In this document: piece by piece, positions 1 to 8,247 of the stretch
How positions within the stretch are numbered: the stretch's first letter is position 1
Layout: each line of letters starts with the position of its first letter
Assembly: GCF_900112865.1 (NCBI RefSeq)
Contig: NZ_FONH01000003.1
Location: 80,005 to 144,004 of the forward strand
DNA: 64,000 bases
Source: Dyella marensis
GTDB lineage: Bacteria > Pseudomonadota > Gammaproteobacteria > Xanthomonadales > Rhodanobacteraceae
Direction of reading: 5' to 3'
Notes under the pieces: model-generated
The model's input: only the letters and a program-made list of their open reading frames with translations
What the model was told of the DNA's origin: nothing
The model's database searches: none
Position numbers and translations under genes: made by a program

Positions 1-150
1 GCTGAGCCCCTCTCCCTCCGGGAGAGGGGTTGGGGTGAGGGTACGGGCGAAGCGCAAGGGTGATATGCACCGCTCCGGCCGTACCCTCATCCGCCGGCCT
101 CTACCTTCGGGTCGCCAGAGGGAGAAGGACTCTAGCTTGGTGGGGCGAGG
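1..150. repeat. Interspersed GC-rich hairpin repeat
   Basis: The left edge holds a perfect 10-base stem (7-16 with 20-29, loop TCC). A second inverted pair follows: GAGGGTACGG near 37-46 and CCGTACCCTC near 81-90. The right part (about 90-135) carries another imperfect hairpin. This composition resembles the intergenic REP-like repeats common in Xanthomonadales genomes; that resemblance is from memory. The element lies just downstream of the minus-strand gene ending at 154, so it could also end or stabilise that transcript. No coding sequence is supported here. Confidence 0.6.
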
Positions 151-153
151 TAA

Positions 154-438
154 TTACTTCGGCTCAGTCAACGTCCCACCCGCCGCCAGGCACTCCGCCT
201 TGGTCTTCACCACAACTCCCTGGCCCTTGCAGTCATTGAGCCCCTTGCAATCATGCTTGGAGGTGGCGCACAGGCTCTCGCCCTTGCAACTGTTGACGCC
301 GTAGCAGCGCACCGGTTCGCGCTGCTGCGCACCCTGGTCGGCCGCTTTCACCGGCGAGATGACGGAAGCCGCGGCGATGGCGACGAGAGCGGCAGCGGCG
401 GCGAGGCCGGAACGGGACTTGGTGGCGATGATGTTCAT
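154..438 (-). CDS. BufA2-type periplasmic bufferin-like metallophore precursor
   Basis: A 94-residue exported small protein with an Ala-rich signal peptide (about residues 1-32, ending in KAA) and six cysteines in the mature part at 45, 51, 57, 64, 70 and 83. The repeated CKG triplets and CYGVNSC pattern match my memory of BufA2-family bufferins. These are ribosomal peptides whose cysteines can be modified by an MNIO (DUF692) enzyme to bind copper in the periplasm. The start at 438 is chosen over one 15 codons upstream because GAGGA lies 8 bases before it and the signal peptide begins there. It is last in a minus-strand group with a DoxX gene and a BufA1-like gene. No BufB or BufC partner is in the window; one could lie beyond the left edge. 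Confidence 0.72.
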   Translation of the reverse strand: MNIIATKSRSGLAAAAALVAIAAASVISPVKAADQGAQQREPVRCYGVNSCKGESLCATSKHDCKGLNDCKGQGVVVKTKAECLAAGGTLTEPK

Positions 439-479
439 GGAATGATTCCTCAGGATGGATGGGTGGGATGGAGCGGGAT

Positions 480-1247
480 TCAACGCACGCCGTTGGCGGC
501 GTCCTCGATGACCTTGGCCACGGCCTCGGGCTGCGAGATGTACACGGCGTGGCTGGCCTTGATCTCGGTGACCTTGGAGCCGGCGCGCTGGTACATCCAG
601 CGCTGCAGGTCGGGGCTCAGCGCACGGTCGTCGGTGGTGACCACGGCCCAGCTCGGCTTGCTGTGCCAGGCGGCGACCTGCATGGTGGCGCCGAAGGCGG
701 CGGTGCTGGCCGGCACCTGCGACACGGCCATGAAGTCGGTGCGGTTCTTGCCGAGATCGCCGGCGAAGTCGTCGCCGAACTTGTGCGGATCGAAGTACAG
801 GTGGCCGTCGCGGGTCGGCACGATGTCGTTGCTCGGCGAGGGCATCGAGCCGACCACCTGCGACAGGCTCTCGCCCACGTCCGGCTGCACGCCGGCGACA
901 TAGACCAGCGCCTTGACCTTGTCGCGGTTGCCGGCCTGGGTAATTACGGCGCCGCCGTAGCTGTGGCCGACCAGCACCACGGGACCGTCCTGTGCGCGGA
1001 TCAGTTCGCGCACCTGTTCGGTGTCGTTGGCGAGCGTGTCGATGCGCGGCTGCGCCACCACGACCTTGTAGCCCTTGTGGATGAGGATGTCGTGCACGAC
1101 GCGCCAGCCGGAGCCGTCGACGAAGGCGCCCGGCACGATCACGACGTTCTTGATGGCGGGAGCGGATGGCTCGGCGGCGTTGGCGGCGCCGGTGGCGGCG
1201 GCAAGTGCGATGGCGATGGCGATGGCGATGCCTAGCAGGGTACGCAT
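480..1247 (-). CDS. Exported alpha/beta-fold hydrolase
   Basis: A 255-residue protein with an N-terminal signal peptide (about residues 1-25, ANAAE cleavage region). The core has the oxyanion/early-strand region VVIVPGAF (35-42), the nucleophile elbow GHSYGG with Ser96, and a late KASHAV segment that supplies the probable catalytic His. The family (EstC/pyrethroid-hydrolase-like) acts on esters or small lactones; the substrate cannot be told from sequence. The signal peptide is encoded partly by four copies of a 6-base unit giving Ile-Ala repeats. The gene sits between the DoxX and BufA2-like genes and reads in the same direction, so co-transcription is plausible. Confidence 0.8.
   Translation of the reverse strand: MRTLLGIAIAIAIALAAATGAANAAEPSAPAIKNVVIVPGAFVDGSGWRVVHDILIHKGYKVVVAQPRIDTLANDTEQVRELIRAQDGPVVLVGHSYGGAVITQAGNRDKVKALVYVAGVQPDVGESLSQVVGSMPSPSNDIVPTRDGHLYFDPHKFGDDFAGDLGKNRTDFMAVSQVPASTAAFGATMQVAAWHSKPSWAVVTTDDRALSPDLQRWMYQRAGSKVTEIKASHAVYISQPEAVAKVIEDAANGVR
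1207..1230. repeat. Four tandem copies of a 6-base unit (GCGATG)
   Basis: The unit is repeated exactly four times inside the signal-peptide coding region of the hydrolase at 480-1247. On the coding strand it gives alternating Ile-Ala. Because the unit is six bases, gain or loss of copies would lengthen or shorten the hydrophobic core without shifting frame. Confidence 0.8.
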
Positions 1248-1296
1248 GATTGGATTCCCGGTTGACGATGGTGTTGGAGTGAGTTGGCGAGGAATG

Positions 1297-1728
1297 TCAG
1301 CGCTGGCGTTGCAGCAGCCGGTCGAGCGACCAGCGGCCGCCGCCGTAAGCGATGAGCGGGAGCATCAGCGCGGCCCAGGTCAGGTGCGTCGGCCAGGCCA
1401 GCGGATAGACGAAGAGCTCGATCACCGCGGTCATGCCCAGCAGCGCCAGCGCCGACCCGCGGGTGAACAGGCCCAGCACCAGCAGCGCGGGGAACAGGTG
1501 TTCCGCGCCGGTGGCGAGCCGGGCCGCCCAGTCCGGCGGGATCACCGGCAGGGCGTACTCGGCGACGAACAGGTCGTAGGTCGACTGCTTGATGGTCATG
1601 AAGCCTTCGACCTTGGTGCGCCCGGACTGGAAGAACACCGCGGCGACGGCGACCCGCGCGATCAGCAGGAGCGCGGCGTCCGGCAGCGCGCGGTTCCAGC
1701 GCGAGGTGGTCGTCGCCACCGCGTTCAT
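1297..1728 (-). CDS. DoxX family membrane protein
   Basis: A 143-residue protein with four predicted hydrophobic segments and the DoxX hallmark [18 protein letters not shown] near residues 25-42. DoxX proteins are inner-membrane proteins linked to redox or thiol stress. They are often encoded beside DUF2282/BufA1 genes and MNIO maturases. The ATG at 1728 overlaps the stop of the upstream BufA1-like gene by four bases (ATGA), which indicates translational coupling. The pairing supports a metal- or oxidant-related role, but no activity can be read from the sequence. Confidence 0.85.
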   Translation of the reverse strand: MNAVATTTSRWNRALPDAALLLIARVAVAAVFFQSGRTKVEGFMTIKQSTYDLFVAEYALPVIPPDWAARLATGAEHLFPALLVLGLFTRGSALALLGMTAVIELFVYPLAWPTHLTWAALMLPLIAYGGGRWSLDRLLQRQR

Positions 1729-2003
1729 TGCTTCGGCTCCAGCGAGCCATAGCCTTTTGGCGTCTTGATCGTGGTGCAGGTGCCCTTGTCGACCAGCACC
1801 CAGGCATTGCCCTGGTAGTCGGTGCTGGAGGTGCCGGCACAGGTGGTGCCGGCGCCGGCGGCGCAGTCGTTCTTGCCGGCGAGGGCGACGCCGAAACATT
1901 TTTCCATCGGTTTTTTATGCGCTTCGTCAGCGTGAGCGGAAGCGGCGAAACAGGCGAGGCCGAGGGCGAGCGTGGCGGCGAGCCTGGCGTGCGTGCGGTG
2001 CAT
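1725..2003 (-). CDS. BufA1-type (DUF2282) bufferin-like precursor
   Basis: A 92-residue exported peptide: signal peptide to about residue 25 (SAHA), then a mature part with four cysteines at 36, 47, 55 and 76. The pattern EKC, GKNDC, and a later KGTC is what I recall for DUF2282/BufA1 proteins, the best studied bufferins, which bind copper after cysteine modification. The gene overlaps DoxX by four bases and lies 34 bases downstream of an Ohr-type peroxidase gene, suggesting one stress-related transcript. No modifying enzyme gene is nearby within the window. It could be an unmodified DUF2282 protein. Confidence 0.78.
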   Translation of the reverse strand: MHRTHARLAATLALGLACFAASAHADEAHKKPMEKCFGVALAGKNDCAAGAGTTCAGTSSTDYQGNAWVLVDKGTCTTIKTPKGYGSLEPKQ

Positions 2004-2037
2004 GGGTGTCTCTCCTTGAACAGGTGTGGGGCAGGGG

Positions 2038-2451
2038 TCAGATCAGGTTGATCGCGACGTCGATGTTTCCGCGCGTCGCCTTGGAGTACGGGCAGGTCTG
2101 GTGCGCGCCGTCGACGATGGCCTGGGCGGTGTCGCGGTCCAGGCCCGGCAGGCTCACGTTGAGCCGTGCCTGCAGGAAGTAGCCGCGCTCGGCGGTGTTG
2201 CCCAGGTCGATCTCGGCGTGGACTTCGGTGCCGGCGGGAAGGCGCACGCCGATCGACTGCGCGGCGAAGCCCATCGCGCCGATGAAGCAGGCCGACCAGC
2301 CGGCGCCGAACAGCTGCTCCGGATTGGTGCCGGCGCCCGGTGCGCCCGGCGGGGTCAGCTTGATGTCGAGGCGGCCGTCGTCGCTGCGCGACTGGCCGTT
2401 GCGGCCGCCGGTGGTGAAGGTCTTGCCGGTATAGAGAACGTTGCTGCTCAT
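2038..2451 (-). CDS. ohr: Ohr-type organic hydroperoxide resistance protein (OsmC family)
   Basis: A 137-residue cytosolic protein of typical Ohr length. It has both redox cysteines in family context: Cys55 in WSACF and Cys120 in TCPYSKATR, plus Arg17 in the GGRNG segment. Ohr reduces organic hydroperoxides with thiol or lipoyl reductants. The ATG at 2451 follows a CACAGGAAA Shine-Dalgarno-like stretch; a longer start at 2703 is rejected because the added residues are not family-like. It is first in the minus-strand group leading to the BufA1-like gene. The symbol is by family; no OhrR regulator is adjacent. Confidence 0.85.
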   Translation of the reverse strand: MSSNVLYTGKTFTTGGRNGQSRSDDGRLDIKLTPPGAPGAGTNPEQLFGAGWSACFIGAMGFAAQSIGVRLPAGTEVHAEIDLGNTAERGYFLQARLNVSLPGLDRDTAQAIVDGAHQTCPYSKATRGNIDVAINLI

Positions 2452-2583
2452 GGTGCTGGTTTCCTGTGGCTGGGCCATCGCGTCGGGATGACGGCGGCCG
2501 GTGTGCAAAGGAAACCGCGCTGGCGTATCCCGCTTGTGTCGCCGCAAGCGCCGAACGGCAACGCAATGTGTAGCGGGCGGGGG

Positions 2584-2665
2584 CGGATACGTTCGGATAC
2601 AAAAGCCGCGGCGCGGGCGGCGCTGCGGGTCCGGCCGGCTTGTACATTCGGATACAAAAAGCCGC
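2584..2665. promoter_or_regulatory. Near-identical direct repeats upstream of ohr, possible operator or promoter
   Basis: The string TTCGGATACAAAAGCCGC (2592-2609) recurs as TTCGGATACAAAAAGCCGC (2647-2665), 55 bases apart, with a third partial CGGATAC at 2584. Read toward ohr (minus strand) each copy is GTATCC followed by GAA. They lie in the 304-base space between the divergent ohr and tlpA-like genes (2452-2755), which holds no gene. Function is inferred only from repetition and position. Confidence 0.45.
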
Positions 2666-2755
2666 TCCGGCCGACACGCGGGGGATAAGGCGCGGCGCTC
2701 CAATACGCACCTGGGCGGTGCCTGCGCACCGCATCGCGACTACGAGGTGATCCCC

Positions 2756-3295
2756 ATGCGCATCCTGAAATTCGCCGCCGCTGCGCTGTTCGCCGCCGCC
2801 GCCGGCGTGGCCGTCTGGCCCGGTACCACGCCCGCCGCCTTCGCGCAGGAGCGCGAGGCGCGCCCCGCGCCCGAACTCACCGGCGCCGGCCCCTGGCTCA
2901 ATTCACCGCCGCTGAGCGTGGCCGGCCTGCGCGGCAAGGTGGTGCTGGTCGAGTTCTGGGCGCGCGAATGCATCAACTGCCTCCATGTGCTGCCGCACAC
3001 CCGCGAACTGCATGAGCGCTATGCCGACGATGGCCTGGTGGTGATCGGCGTGCACACGCCGGAGTACGAGGAAGAGCGCGATCCGGCGGCGTTGCAGGCG
3101 GCGATCCGGCAGTACCGGATCGACTGGCCGGTGGTGGCCGACAACGAATACAAGCTATGGAACGCCTATGGCAACCGCTACTGGCCGGCGCTGTACCTGA
3201 TCGACCGCGACGGAAAGCTGGTCTACAGCCACTTCGGCGAGGGAAACTACGAGCAGCTCGAGCAGCGCGTCCGCGCTCTGCTCGGCAAGGCCTGA
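2756..3295 (+). CDS. TlpA-like thioredoxin-fold protein, exported
   Basis: A 179-residue protein with an N-terminal signal or anchor (residues 1-30, AFA before Gln31) and a thioredoxin domain. The active site Cys72-Ile-Asn-Cys75 lies in WARECINC, and a cis-Pro stretch WPALYLIDRDG follows. This C-x-x-C form matches thioredoxin-like domains found at the C-terminus of DipZ and in TlpA/ResA relatives, which keep periplasmic thiols reduced. The ATG is preceded by GAGGTGATCCCC. It lies 41 bases before a response-regulator gene on the same strand, so the three genes to 5390 may form one unit. Confidence 0.82.
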   Translation: MRILKFAAAALFAAAAGVAVWPGTTPAAFAQEREARPAPELTGAGPWLNSPPLSVAGLRGKVVLVEFWARECINCLHVLPHTRELHERYADDGLVVIGVHTPEYEEERDPAALQAAIRQYRIDWPVVADNEYKLWNAYGNRYWPALYLIDRDGKLVYSHFGEGNYEQLEQRVRALLGKA

Positions 3296-3336
3296 GCGGA
3301 CGCGTGACCACGGGATCGAGAGACAAAGGGCTGAGC

Positions 3337-4077
3337 ATGGATCACATCGACAACATCCTGGTCGTGGACGACGATCGCGAGATCCGCAACGGCGTGGTGG
3401 AGTACCTGCGCAAGAACGGCCTGCGCGCCAGCGCGGCGGTGGACGGCCGCGACATGTTCGCCCAGCTCGACGGCTCGGCCTTCGACCTGGTGGTGCTGGA
3501 CATCATGATGCCGGGCGACGACGGCCTGGTGCTGTGCCGCACCCTGCGCGGCGGCAAGCACCGAGCGCTGCCGGTGGTGCTGCTCACCGCGCGCGACGAC
3601 GAGACCGACCGCATCATCGGCCTGGAGATGGGTGCCGACGACTACGTGACCAAGCCGTTCGCGCCGCGCGAGCTGCTAGCGCGGATCAAGGCGGTGATCC
3701 GCCGCACCCGCATGCTGCCGCCCAACCTGCGCGTGACCGAGGCGGCCAGCGAGCTGGCCTTCGGCCGCTGGCGGCTGGACACCACGGCGCGCCACCTGCT
3801 CGACGAGAGCGGCACCATCGTGCCGTTGAGCGGCGCGGAGTTCCGCCTGCTGCGCGTGTTCCTCGACCATCCGCAGCGCGTGCTGTCGCGCGATCAGCTG
3901 CTCAACCTGACCCAGGGACGCGATGCGGAACTGTTCGACCGCTCGATCGACCTGCTGGTCAGCCGCCTGCGCACCCGCCTGTCCGACAACGCCAAGGACC
4001 AGGCCTATATCAAGACTGTGCGCAGCGAAGGCTATGTCTTCAGCATGCCGGTGACCGTGCCGGGCGCGGGCACATGA
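3337..4077 (+). CDS. OmpR-family response regulator
   Basis: A 246-residue regulator. The N-terminal receiver domain has the acidic pair Asp11-Asp12, phospho-acceptor Asp55 in VVLDIMMPG, Thr in LLTAR and Lys in VTKPF. The C-terminal winged helix-turn-helix runs from about residue 140 to the end (RLLRVFLDHPQR, YIKTVRSEGYVF). It should bind DNA when phosphorylated by the histidine kinase encoded immediately downstream; the two genes overlap by ATGA at 4074-4077. The targets are unknown; the thioredoxin-like gene just upstream is a plausible member of the same unit. Confidence 0.92.
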   Translation: MDHIDNILVVDDDREIRNGVVEYLRKNGLRASAAVDGRDMFAQLDGSAFDLVVLDIMMPGDDGLVLCRTLRGGKHRALPVVLLTARDDETDRIIGLEMGADDYVTKPFAPRELLARIKAVIRRTRMLPPNLRVTEAASELAFGRWRLDTTARHLLDESGTIVPLSGAEFRLLRVFLDHPQRVLSRDQLLNLTQGRDAELFDRSIDLLVSRLRTRLSDNAKDQAYIKTVRSEGYVFSMPVTVPGAGT

Positions 4078-5390
4078 GCGCGTTGCCCGCCCGCATGTCG
4101 CGCTGGCTGCCGCGCAGCATGGCGTCGCGGCTGTACCTGATCATCGTCGCGGGGCTGGTGCTGGCGACGGGGCTGTCGCTGGCACTGGCCATGTACGAGC
4201 GCTTCGAAAGCGCCACCGCGGTGATGCTCAACACGGTGGAACACGACGTCGCCACGTCGGTCGCGGTGTTGAACCGCCTGCCCGCCGCGGAGCGCCCCGA
4301 TTGGCTCGGCCGGCTGGAGCGCGACAACTATCGCTATCTGCTGGGCGAGGGCAAGCCGGGCTTCCCGCTGATCTCCGATCGCGCGCGCGAGTTGTCGGCT
4401 CGCATCGCCAATGAAGTGGGGCCGGCGTACCGCGTACATGCCGAAGCGATCTCCCGCGAGCCGGAGCGCTACCAGGTGCATTTCACCCTGGGCGACGGCG
4501 CGCCGCTCACGCTGGAAGTGACGCCGCACCTGTTGCCGGTCGCCCGCTGGCTGCCGCTGGTGCTGGTGCTGCAGGTGGCGACGGTCTTGCTGTGCGCTTG
4601 GCTGGCGGTGCGCCTGGCGACGCGTCCGTTGACGCGGTTGGCAAAGGCCGCGGAGGCGATGACACCGACCGCCGACGGTCCGCGCCTGCATGAGGAAGGC
4701 CCCACCGAAGTGGCGCAGGCGGCCGTTGCGTTCAACACCATGCAGGAACGCATCGCGCGCCACCTGAAGGAACGCCTGCATATCCTCGCCTCGATCTCGC
4801 ACGACCTGCAGACGCCGATCACCCGCATGCGCCTGCGCGCCGAAGGACTGGACGAAGGCGAGGAGAAGCAGAAGTTGCTCGGCGACCTGAAGGCGATGGA
4901 GCACCTGGTGCGCGAGGGCGTGGCGTATGCGCGCAGCGCGCATGGCGGCGCGGAGACGCCGGTGCGGCTGGATATCGATGCGTTCCTGGAAAGCCTGGTG
5001 TTCGACTACCAGGACGTCGGCAAGCCGGTGACGCTGGAAGGCGCGGCGGGCGGCACCGCGCTGGTGCGGCGGCAGGCCTTGCAGCGCGTGCTGGGCAACC
5101 TGGTCGACAACGCGATCAAGTACGGCGGCGCGGCCGAAGTCTCCTCGTGGCGCGACGCGAGCGGTGCGCTGTGCATTGCCGTGGCCGATCGCGGGCCAGG
5201 TATTCCGGAGGACGAACTGGAGCAGGTGCTGCAGCCGTTCTACCGGCTGGAGGCCTCGCGCAACCGCGACACCGGCGGCGCGGGGCTGGGCCTGGCGATC
5301 GCCGCGCAGTTGGCGTTGGCGATCGGTGGGGCCCTGCAGCTTGCCAACCGGGAAGGCGGCGGCCTGATGGCGACCGTGACCTTGCCCTGA
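4074..5390 (+). CDS. Membrane sensor histidine kinase (EnvZ type)
   Basis: A 438-residue inner-membrane kinase. Two membrane segments (about 19-40 and 156-178) frame a periplasmic sensor of about 115 residues. HAMP follows (LATRPLTRLAKAAEAM), then a dimerisation/phosphorylation helix with His243 in ASISHDLQTPITR, then an ATPase domain with N box NLVDNAIKYG, ADRGPGIP and GAGLGLAIA. His-Asp-Leu-Gln in the H box is the EnvZ-like form. It is translationally coupled to the upstream regulator. The signal sensed is not evident. Confidence 0.92.
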   Translation: MSALPARMSRWLPRSMASRLYLIIVAGLVLATGLSLALAMYERFESATAVMLNTVEHDVATSVAVLNRLPAAERPDWLGRLERDNYRYLLGEGKPGFPLISDRARELSARIANEVGPAYRVHAEAISREPERYQVHFTLGDGAPLTLEVTPHLLPVARWLPLVLVLQVATVLLCAWLAVRLATRPLTRLAKAAEAMTPTADGPRLHEEGPTEVAQAAVAFNTMQERIARHLKERLHILASISHDLQTPITRMRLRAEGLDEGEEKQKLLGDLKAMEHLVREGVAYARSAHGGAETPVRLDIDAFLESLVFDYQDVGKPVTLEGAAGGTALVRRQALQRVLGNLVDNAIKYGGAAEVSSWRDASGALCIAVADRGPGIPEDELEQVLQPFYRLEASRNRDTGGAGLGLAIAAQLALAIGGALQLANREGGGLMATVTLP

Positions 5391-5508
5391 GTCCCGGCCG
5401 GAGGCGATGCGTCATAAAAGGTGGCATCTACGACATTTAAGTCGAGGTGCGCCAGGCATACAAAGTCCGCATCCCGCCGGCACCCGCCGGTGCACACGGA
5501 GAACGGAC

Positions 5509-6312
5509 ATGAGCAAGCAAGACCTCGGCACCGCCCTGATCACCGGTGCTTCCACCGGCATCGGCGCGGTGTACGCCGACCGCCTGGCCCGCCGCGGCCA
5601 CGACCTGATCCTGGTCGCGCGCAACCGCCAGCGCCTGGACGACCTGGCTCGCCGCCTGACCGACGAGACCGGACGTTCCATCCAGGTATTCCCCGCCGAC
5701 CTCGGCAACCCTGCGGGCGTGGCCGGCGTCGAACAGCTGCTGCGCAGCGACCGCAGCATCTCGATGCTGGTCAACAACGCGGGCATGGGCGCCACGGCGC
5801 CGCTGCTCGAATCCGACGTCGCGCGCATGACGCAGATGATCGAACTCAATATCGGCGCGTTGACCCGGCTCACCTATGCGGCGGTGCCGGGCTTCGTCGA
5901 GCGCGGTGGCGGCACGGTGATCAATATCGCCTCGGTGGTGGCCATCGCGCCGGAGCTGCTCAATGGCGTGTACGGAGGGACCAAGGCCTATGTGCTCGCC
6001 TTCACCCGCTCGCTGCAGCACGAGCTGGCGGCGCAGGGCGTGCGCGTGCAGGCCGTGCTGCCGGGCGCCACCGCGACGGATTTCTGGGAAGACTCCGGCA
6101 AGCCGGTGAGCGAATTGCCGCCGTCGATCGTGATGACTGCCGAGGCGATGGTCGATGCCTCGCTGGCGGGTTTCGACCAGGGCGAGGTGTTCACCATCCC
6201 CGCACTGCCCGAACTCGCCGACTGGTCGGCTTTCGAAGGCGCCCGCGAGAAGCTGCTGCCGCAACTCTCGCGTGCGCAACCGGCCGAGCGCTATCTGCGC
6301 GGGGTGGAGTGA
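5509..6312 (+). CDS. SDR family NAD(P)-dependent oxidoreductase
   Basis: A 267-residue classical short-chain dehydrogenase. It has the cofactor motif TGASTGIG (residues 13-20), NNAG in LVNNAGMG, catalytic Ser in NIASVV, and Tyr-x-x-x-Lys as YGGTK. The C-terminal part is longer than the minimal family core and has no clear domain. The cofactor-specific basic residues VARNRQR suggest NADPH, by family knowledge. The ATG has GGAGAACGG upstream. It ends four bases before the convergent gene at 6317. Confidence 0.88.
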   Translation: MSKQDLGTALITGASTGIGAVYADRLARRGHDLILVARNRQRLDDLARRLTDETGRSIQVFPADLGNPAGVAGVEQLLRSDRSISMLVNNAGMGATAPLLESDVARMTQMIELNIGALTRLTYAAVPGFVERGGGTVINIASVVAIAPELLNGVYGGTKAYVLAFTRSLQHELAAQGVRVQAVLPGATATDFWEDSGKPVSELPPSIVMTAEAMVDASLAGFDQGEVFTIPALPELADWSAFEGAREKLLPQLSRAQPAERYLRGVE

Positions 6313-6316
6313 GCGA

Positions 6317-6895
6317 TCACGCCAGCGCGATCGCCGAGCCCGTGAACGCCGCCACCTTCTGGTAACCCTTGGGTGTCGGCGTGATCGGCGCGCCCGCGGC
6401 GGTGCCGAACTGGGTGACGCCGACCGGCAGCAGTTGCGCGATGTCGTAGTCGCGACCGCCGAGCGTAAAGGGCTTGCTGTCGACCAGCCGCGCCGAAAAT
6501 ACATTCGATGCCACCAGGGCGTGACCGTCCGCGTTGTCGACCGTGGTGCCCACCACCATGCTCGCGCGGCGGAAGGTGGCGATGCGCTCGCCCTGGGCGA
6601 ACGACAGCGGATCGTCGAAATCGCTTACCGGCGTGCGCTGCAGGTAGATCGAGAATTCGCCCACCGGATCCACCGAAAGCCTGAGGTTGCCATTGCTGAC
6701 GCCGCCGGCGGTGAACGGTACCGCGGCGAAGGTGAAGCACGCAGTGCCTTCGCCGAGCTTGCCGGCGAACAACTGCGCCTGGTCGATACCGGCCAGGTGC
6801 AGGAAGTAGCCGTAGTCGGCCAGGTTGTTTTCTTTCTTGTCGTCCAGATAGAAGCGGCCGGTGACGTACCAGGCCAGTTCGGCGGGCAGCAGCAT
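6317..6895 (-). CDS. Hypothetical protein, 192 residues
   Basis: I do not recognise this family. The protein is soluble, without a signal peptide or membrane segment, with even hydrophobic alternation suggesting a beta-rich fold (FTFAAVPF, SIYLQRTPV). Codon use and G+C match neighbours and GAGG lies seven bases before the ATG, so it is probably real. It runs convergent to the SDR gene with only four bases between the stops, and in the same direction as the omptin gene upstream. Confidence 0.65.
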   Translation of the reverse strand: MLLPAELAWYVTGRFYLDDKKENNLADYGYFLHLAGIDQAQLFAGKLGEGTACFTFAAVPFTAGGVSNGNLRLSVDPVGEFSIYLQRTPVSDFDDPLSFAQGERIATFRRASMVVGTTVDNADGHALVASNVFSARLVDSKPFTLGGRDYDIAQLLPVGVTQFGTAAGAPITPTPKGYQKVAAFTGSAIALA

Positions 6896-7067
6896 GCGGG
6901 GACCTCGGTGGTGGTGGATCGGAGCCGGCGGATCGGGTCTGCCGGAACCGGGACACCTTACCGGATCGGTTTTTCGAGGTCTTGGTGCAGTGCTTTGGCG
7001 GATGTGCCGAAAGGAATTGCAGGCTCGTCGCCGGCGGATAAAGCTCCGCCGGCGATGAGTGCCGGCT

Positions 7068-8057
7068 TCAGAAGGCCAGCTTCGCGCCTACGCGCAGGTT
7101 CCAGGTTTCGTTAGCGAGGCCAGCTGAGCCGGTCGGATCGAAACTCTCTCCTTCGGCGCCCCAACGGTGCGTGTCCGCCTTGGTGTGCGCGTACTTCTCA
7201 TAACCGAGCGACGAGTACAGCGACCAGCGCGGTGTCAGGTGATAGTTGGTGCCAACTTCCATGCCGAACATATTCGAGCGTTTGCCATGCTCGCGAGTGA
7301 TGACGCCGGTTTGCAGGTGGTTGTCGCGGTCTTTGCCGAAGGTCCATGGGCTGACGATGGCCTGGCCATAGAAGTCGAACTTGTCTGCTTCATAGCGCAT
7401 CGCCATCCCCAGATAGCCGCTGCGCCAAGTCTGCCTGTAAGTAATGACATCGCCAGTGATATTACCGCTGTCGTTGTGGAAGGTGCTGGGGTCCGGCGGC
7501 ATGTCGTCGGCCGCGTTGGGATCGGTGGAGTAGATATAGGAGCCGTCGTGGGCGACGAAGCGCATCGTCTGATAGCGCACGCCTGCCAACGCATCCAGCG
7601 AAAGGCCGCCATACCGGTAGAAAGTGGCGGCGAGGCTGATATCCGCGCCGTAGGACTGATTCATGCGGGTAGATGAGATCGAGCGATCGGTCCAGTCCTG
7701 GATGCCAAAGCTGCGCATGGTCCAATCGTAATCGGTCAGCTTTCCGTTGGAAGCGACGATGGTCCAGGCCTGGCCGCGAATGGTCAGCCAATCCAGTGGC
7801 CGGTAAGTCACATTCAGGCCGACCGTGGCTGCGTTCTTGATGCGCCAGTTGAGCTGGCTGAGCTTGGTGCCGGTCTCGCCGTCGTACACATACTCCCGCG
7901 CGGTACCTGCGAGATAACCGGTGAATAGCCCGGCTTCGAACTTTGAGGAATGGACCAGCGGAGCCGAATCGGTCACGGCCGGATTGGCGGCATGCGCCGA
8001 ACCCGTGGCCACCAGCAGGCTGGCGACACCGAGCGCCAGGGATTTTTTCATAAACAT
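7068..8057 (-). CDS. Omptin-family outer-membrane aspartic protease
   Basis: A 329-residue beta-barrel protein with a signal peptide (to about residue 23, SAHA) and a terminal aromatic (KLAF). It keeps the omptin active site: Asp109 and Asp111 in DYDW, matching Asp83/Asp85 of OmpT, and Asp245/His247 in DRDNH, matching Asp210/His212. Further family signatures are GSYIYS, YKQ-like YRQTW and a length near OmpT's 317. Omptins cut proteins at dibasic sites on the cell surface and need rough LPS. The start ATG at 8057 precedes a second in-frame ATG at 8051 (MFMKK); either is possible. No adjacent gene suggests a substrate. Confidence 0.88.
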   Translation of the reverse strand: MFMKKSLALGVASLLVATGSAHAANPAVTDSAPLVHSSKFEAGLFTGYLAGTAREYVYDGETGTKLSQLNWRIKNAATVGLNVTYRPLDWLTIRGQAWTIVASNGKLTDYDWTMRSFGIQDWTDRSISSTRMNQSYGADISLAATFYRYGGLSLDALAGVRYQTMRFVAHDGSYIYSTDPNAADDMPPDPSTFHNDSGNITGDVITYRQTWRSGYLGMAMRYEADKFDFYGQAIVSPWTFGKDRDNHLQTGVITREHGKRSNMFGMEVGTNYHLTPRWSLYSSLGYEKYAHTKADTHRWGAEGESFDPTGSAGLANETWNLRVGAKLAF

Positions 8058-8247
8058 GGGCAATAGCTCTCTGATTTTGTATGGGTGATGCGCGCTCGGC
8101 GCGACACGGCCGGAAGAGCGCTCGCCAGCATGATTTTTCAGAGCAAGCCTGTGGACTGGAAATATCTGGACATCAGGGCGCGCACTTCCTCCACCGTCTA
8201 AGACAAACGAATTGTTCGCCATCAAGCCGAAGCGGTCCGCGTCGACG

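Noticed and set aside
1207-1230. Phase-variation switch in the hydrolase signal peptide
   Set aside because: The unit is six bases, so copy changes cannot shift the frame; only the signal-peptide length would vary.
1232-2734. A 500-residue minus-strand frame across the BufA1/DoxX/ohr group
   Set aside because: It runs through three real genes in another frame and has a low-complexity His/Arg composition.
2452-2755. Assigning the GTATCC repeats to a named ECF sigma factor
   Set aside because: No clear -10 element lies at the expected spacing, so I report only the repeats.
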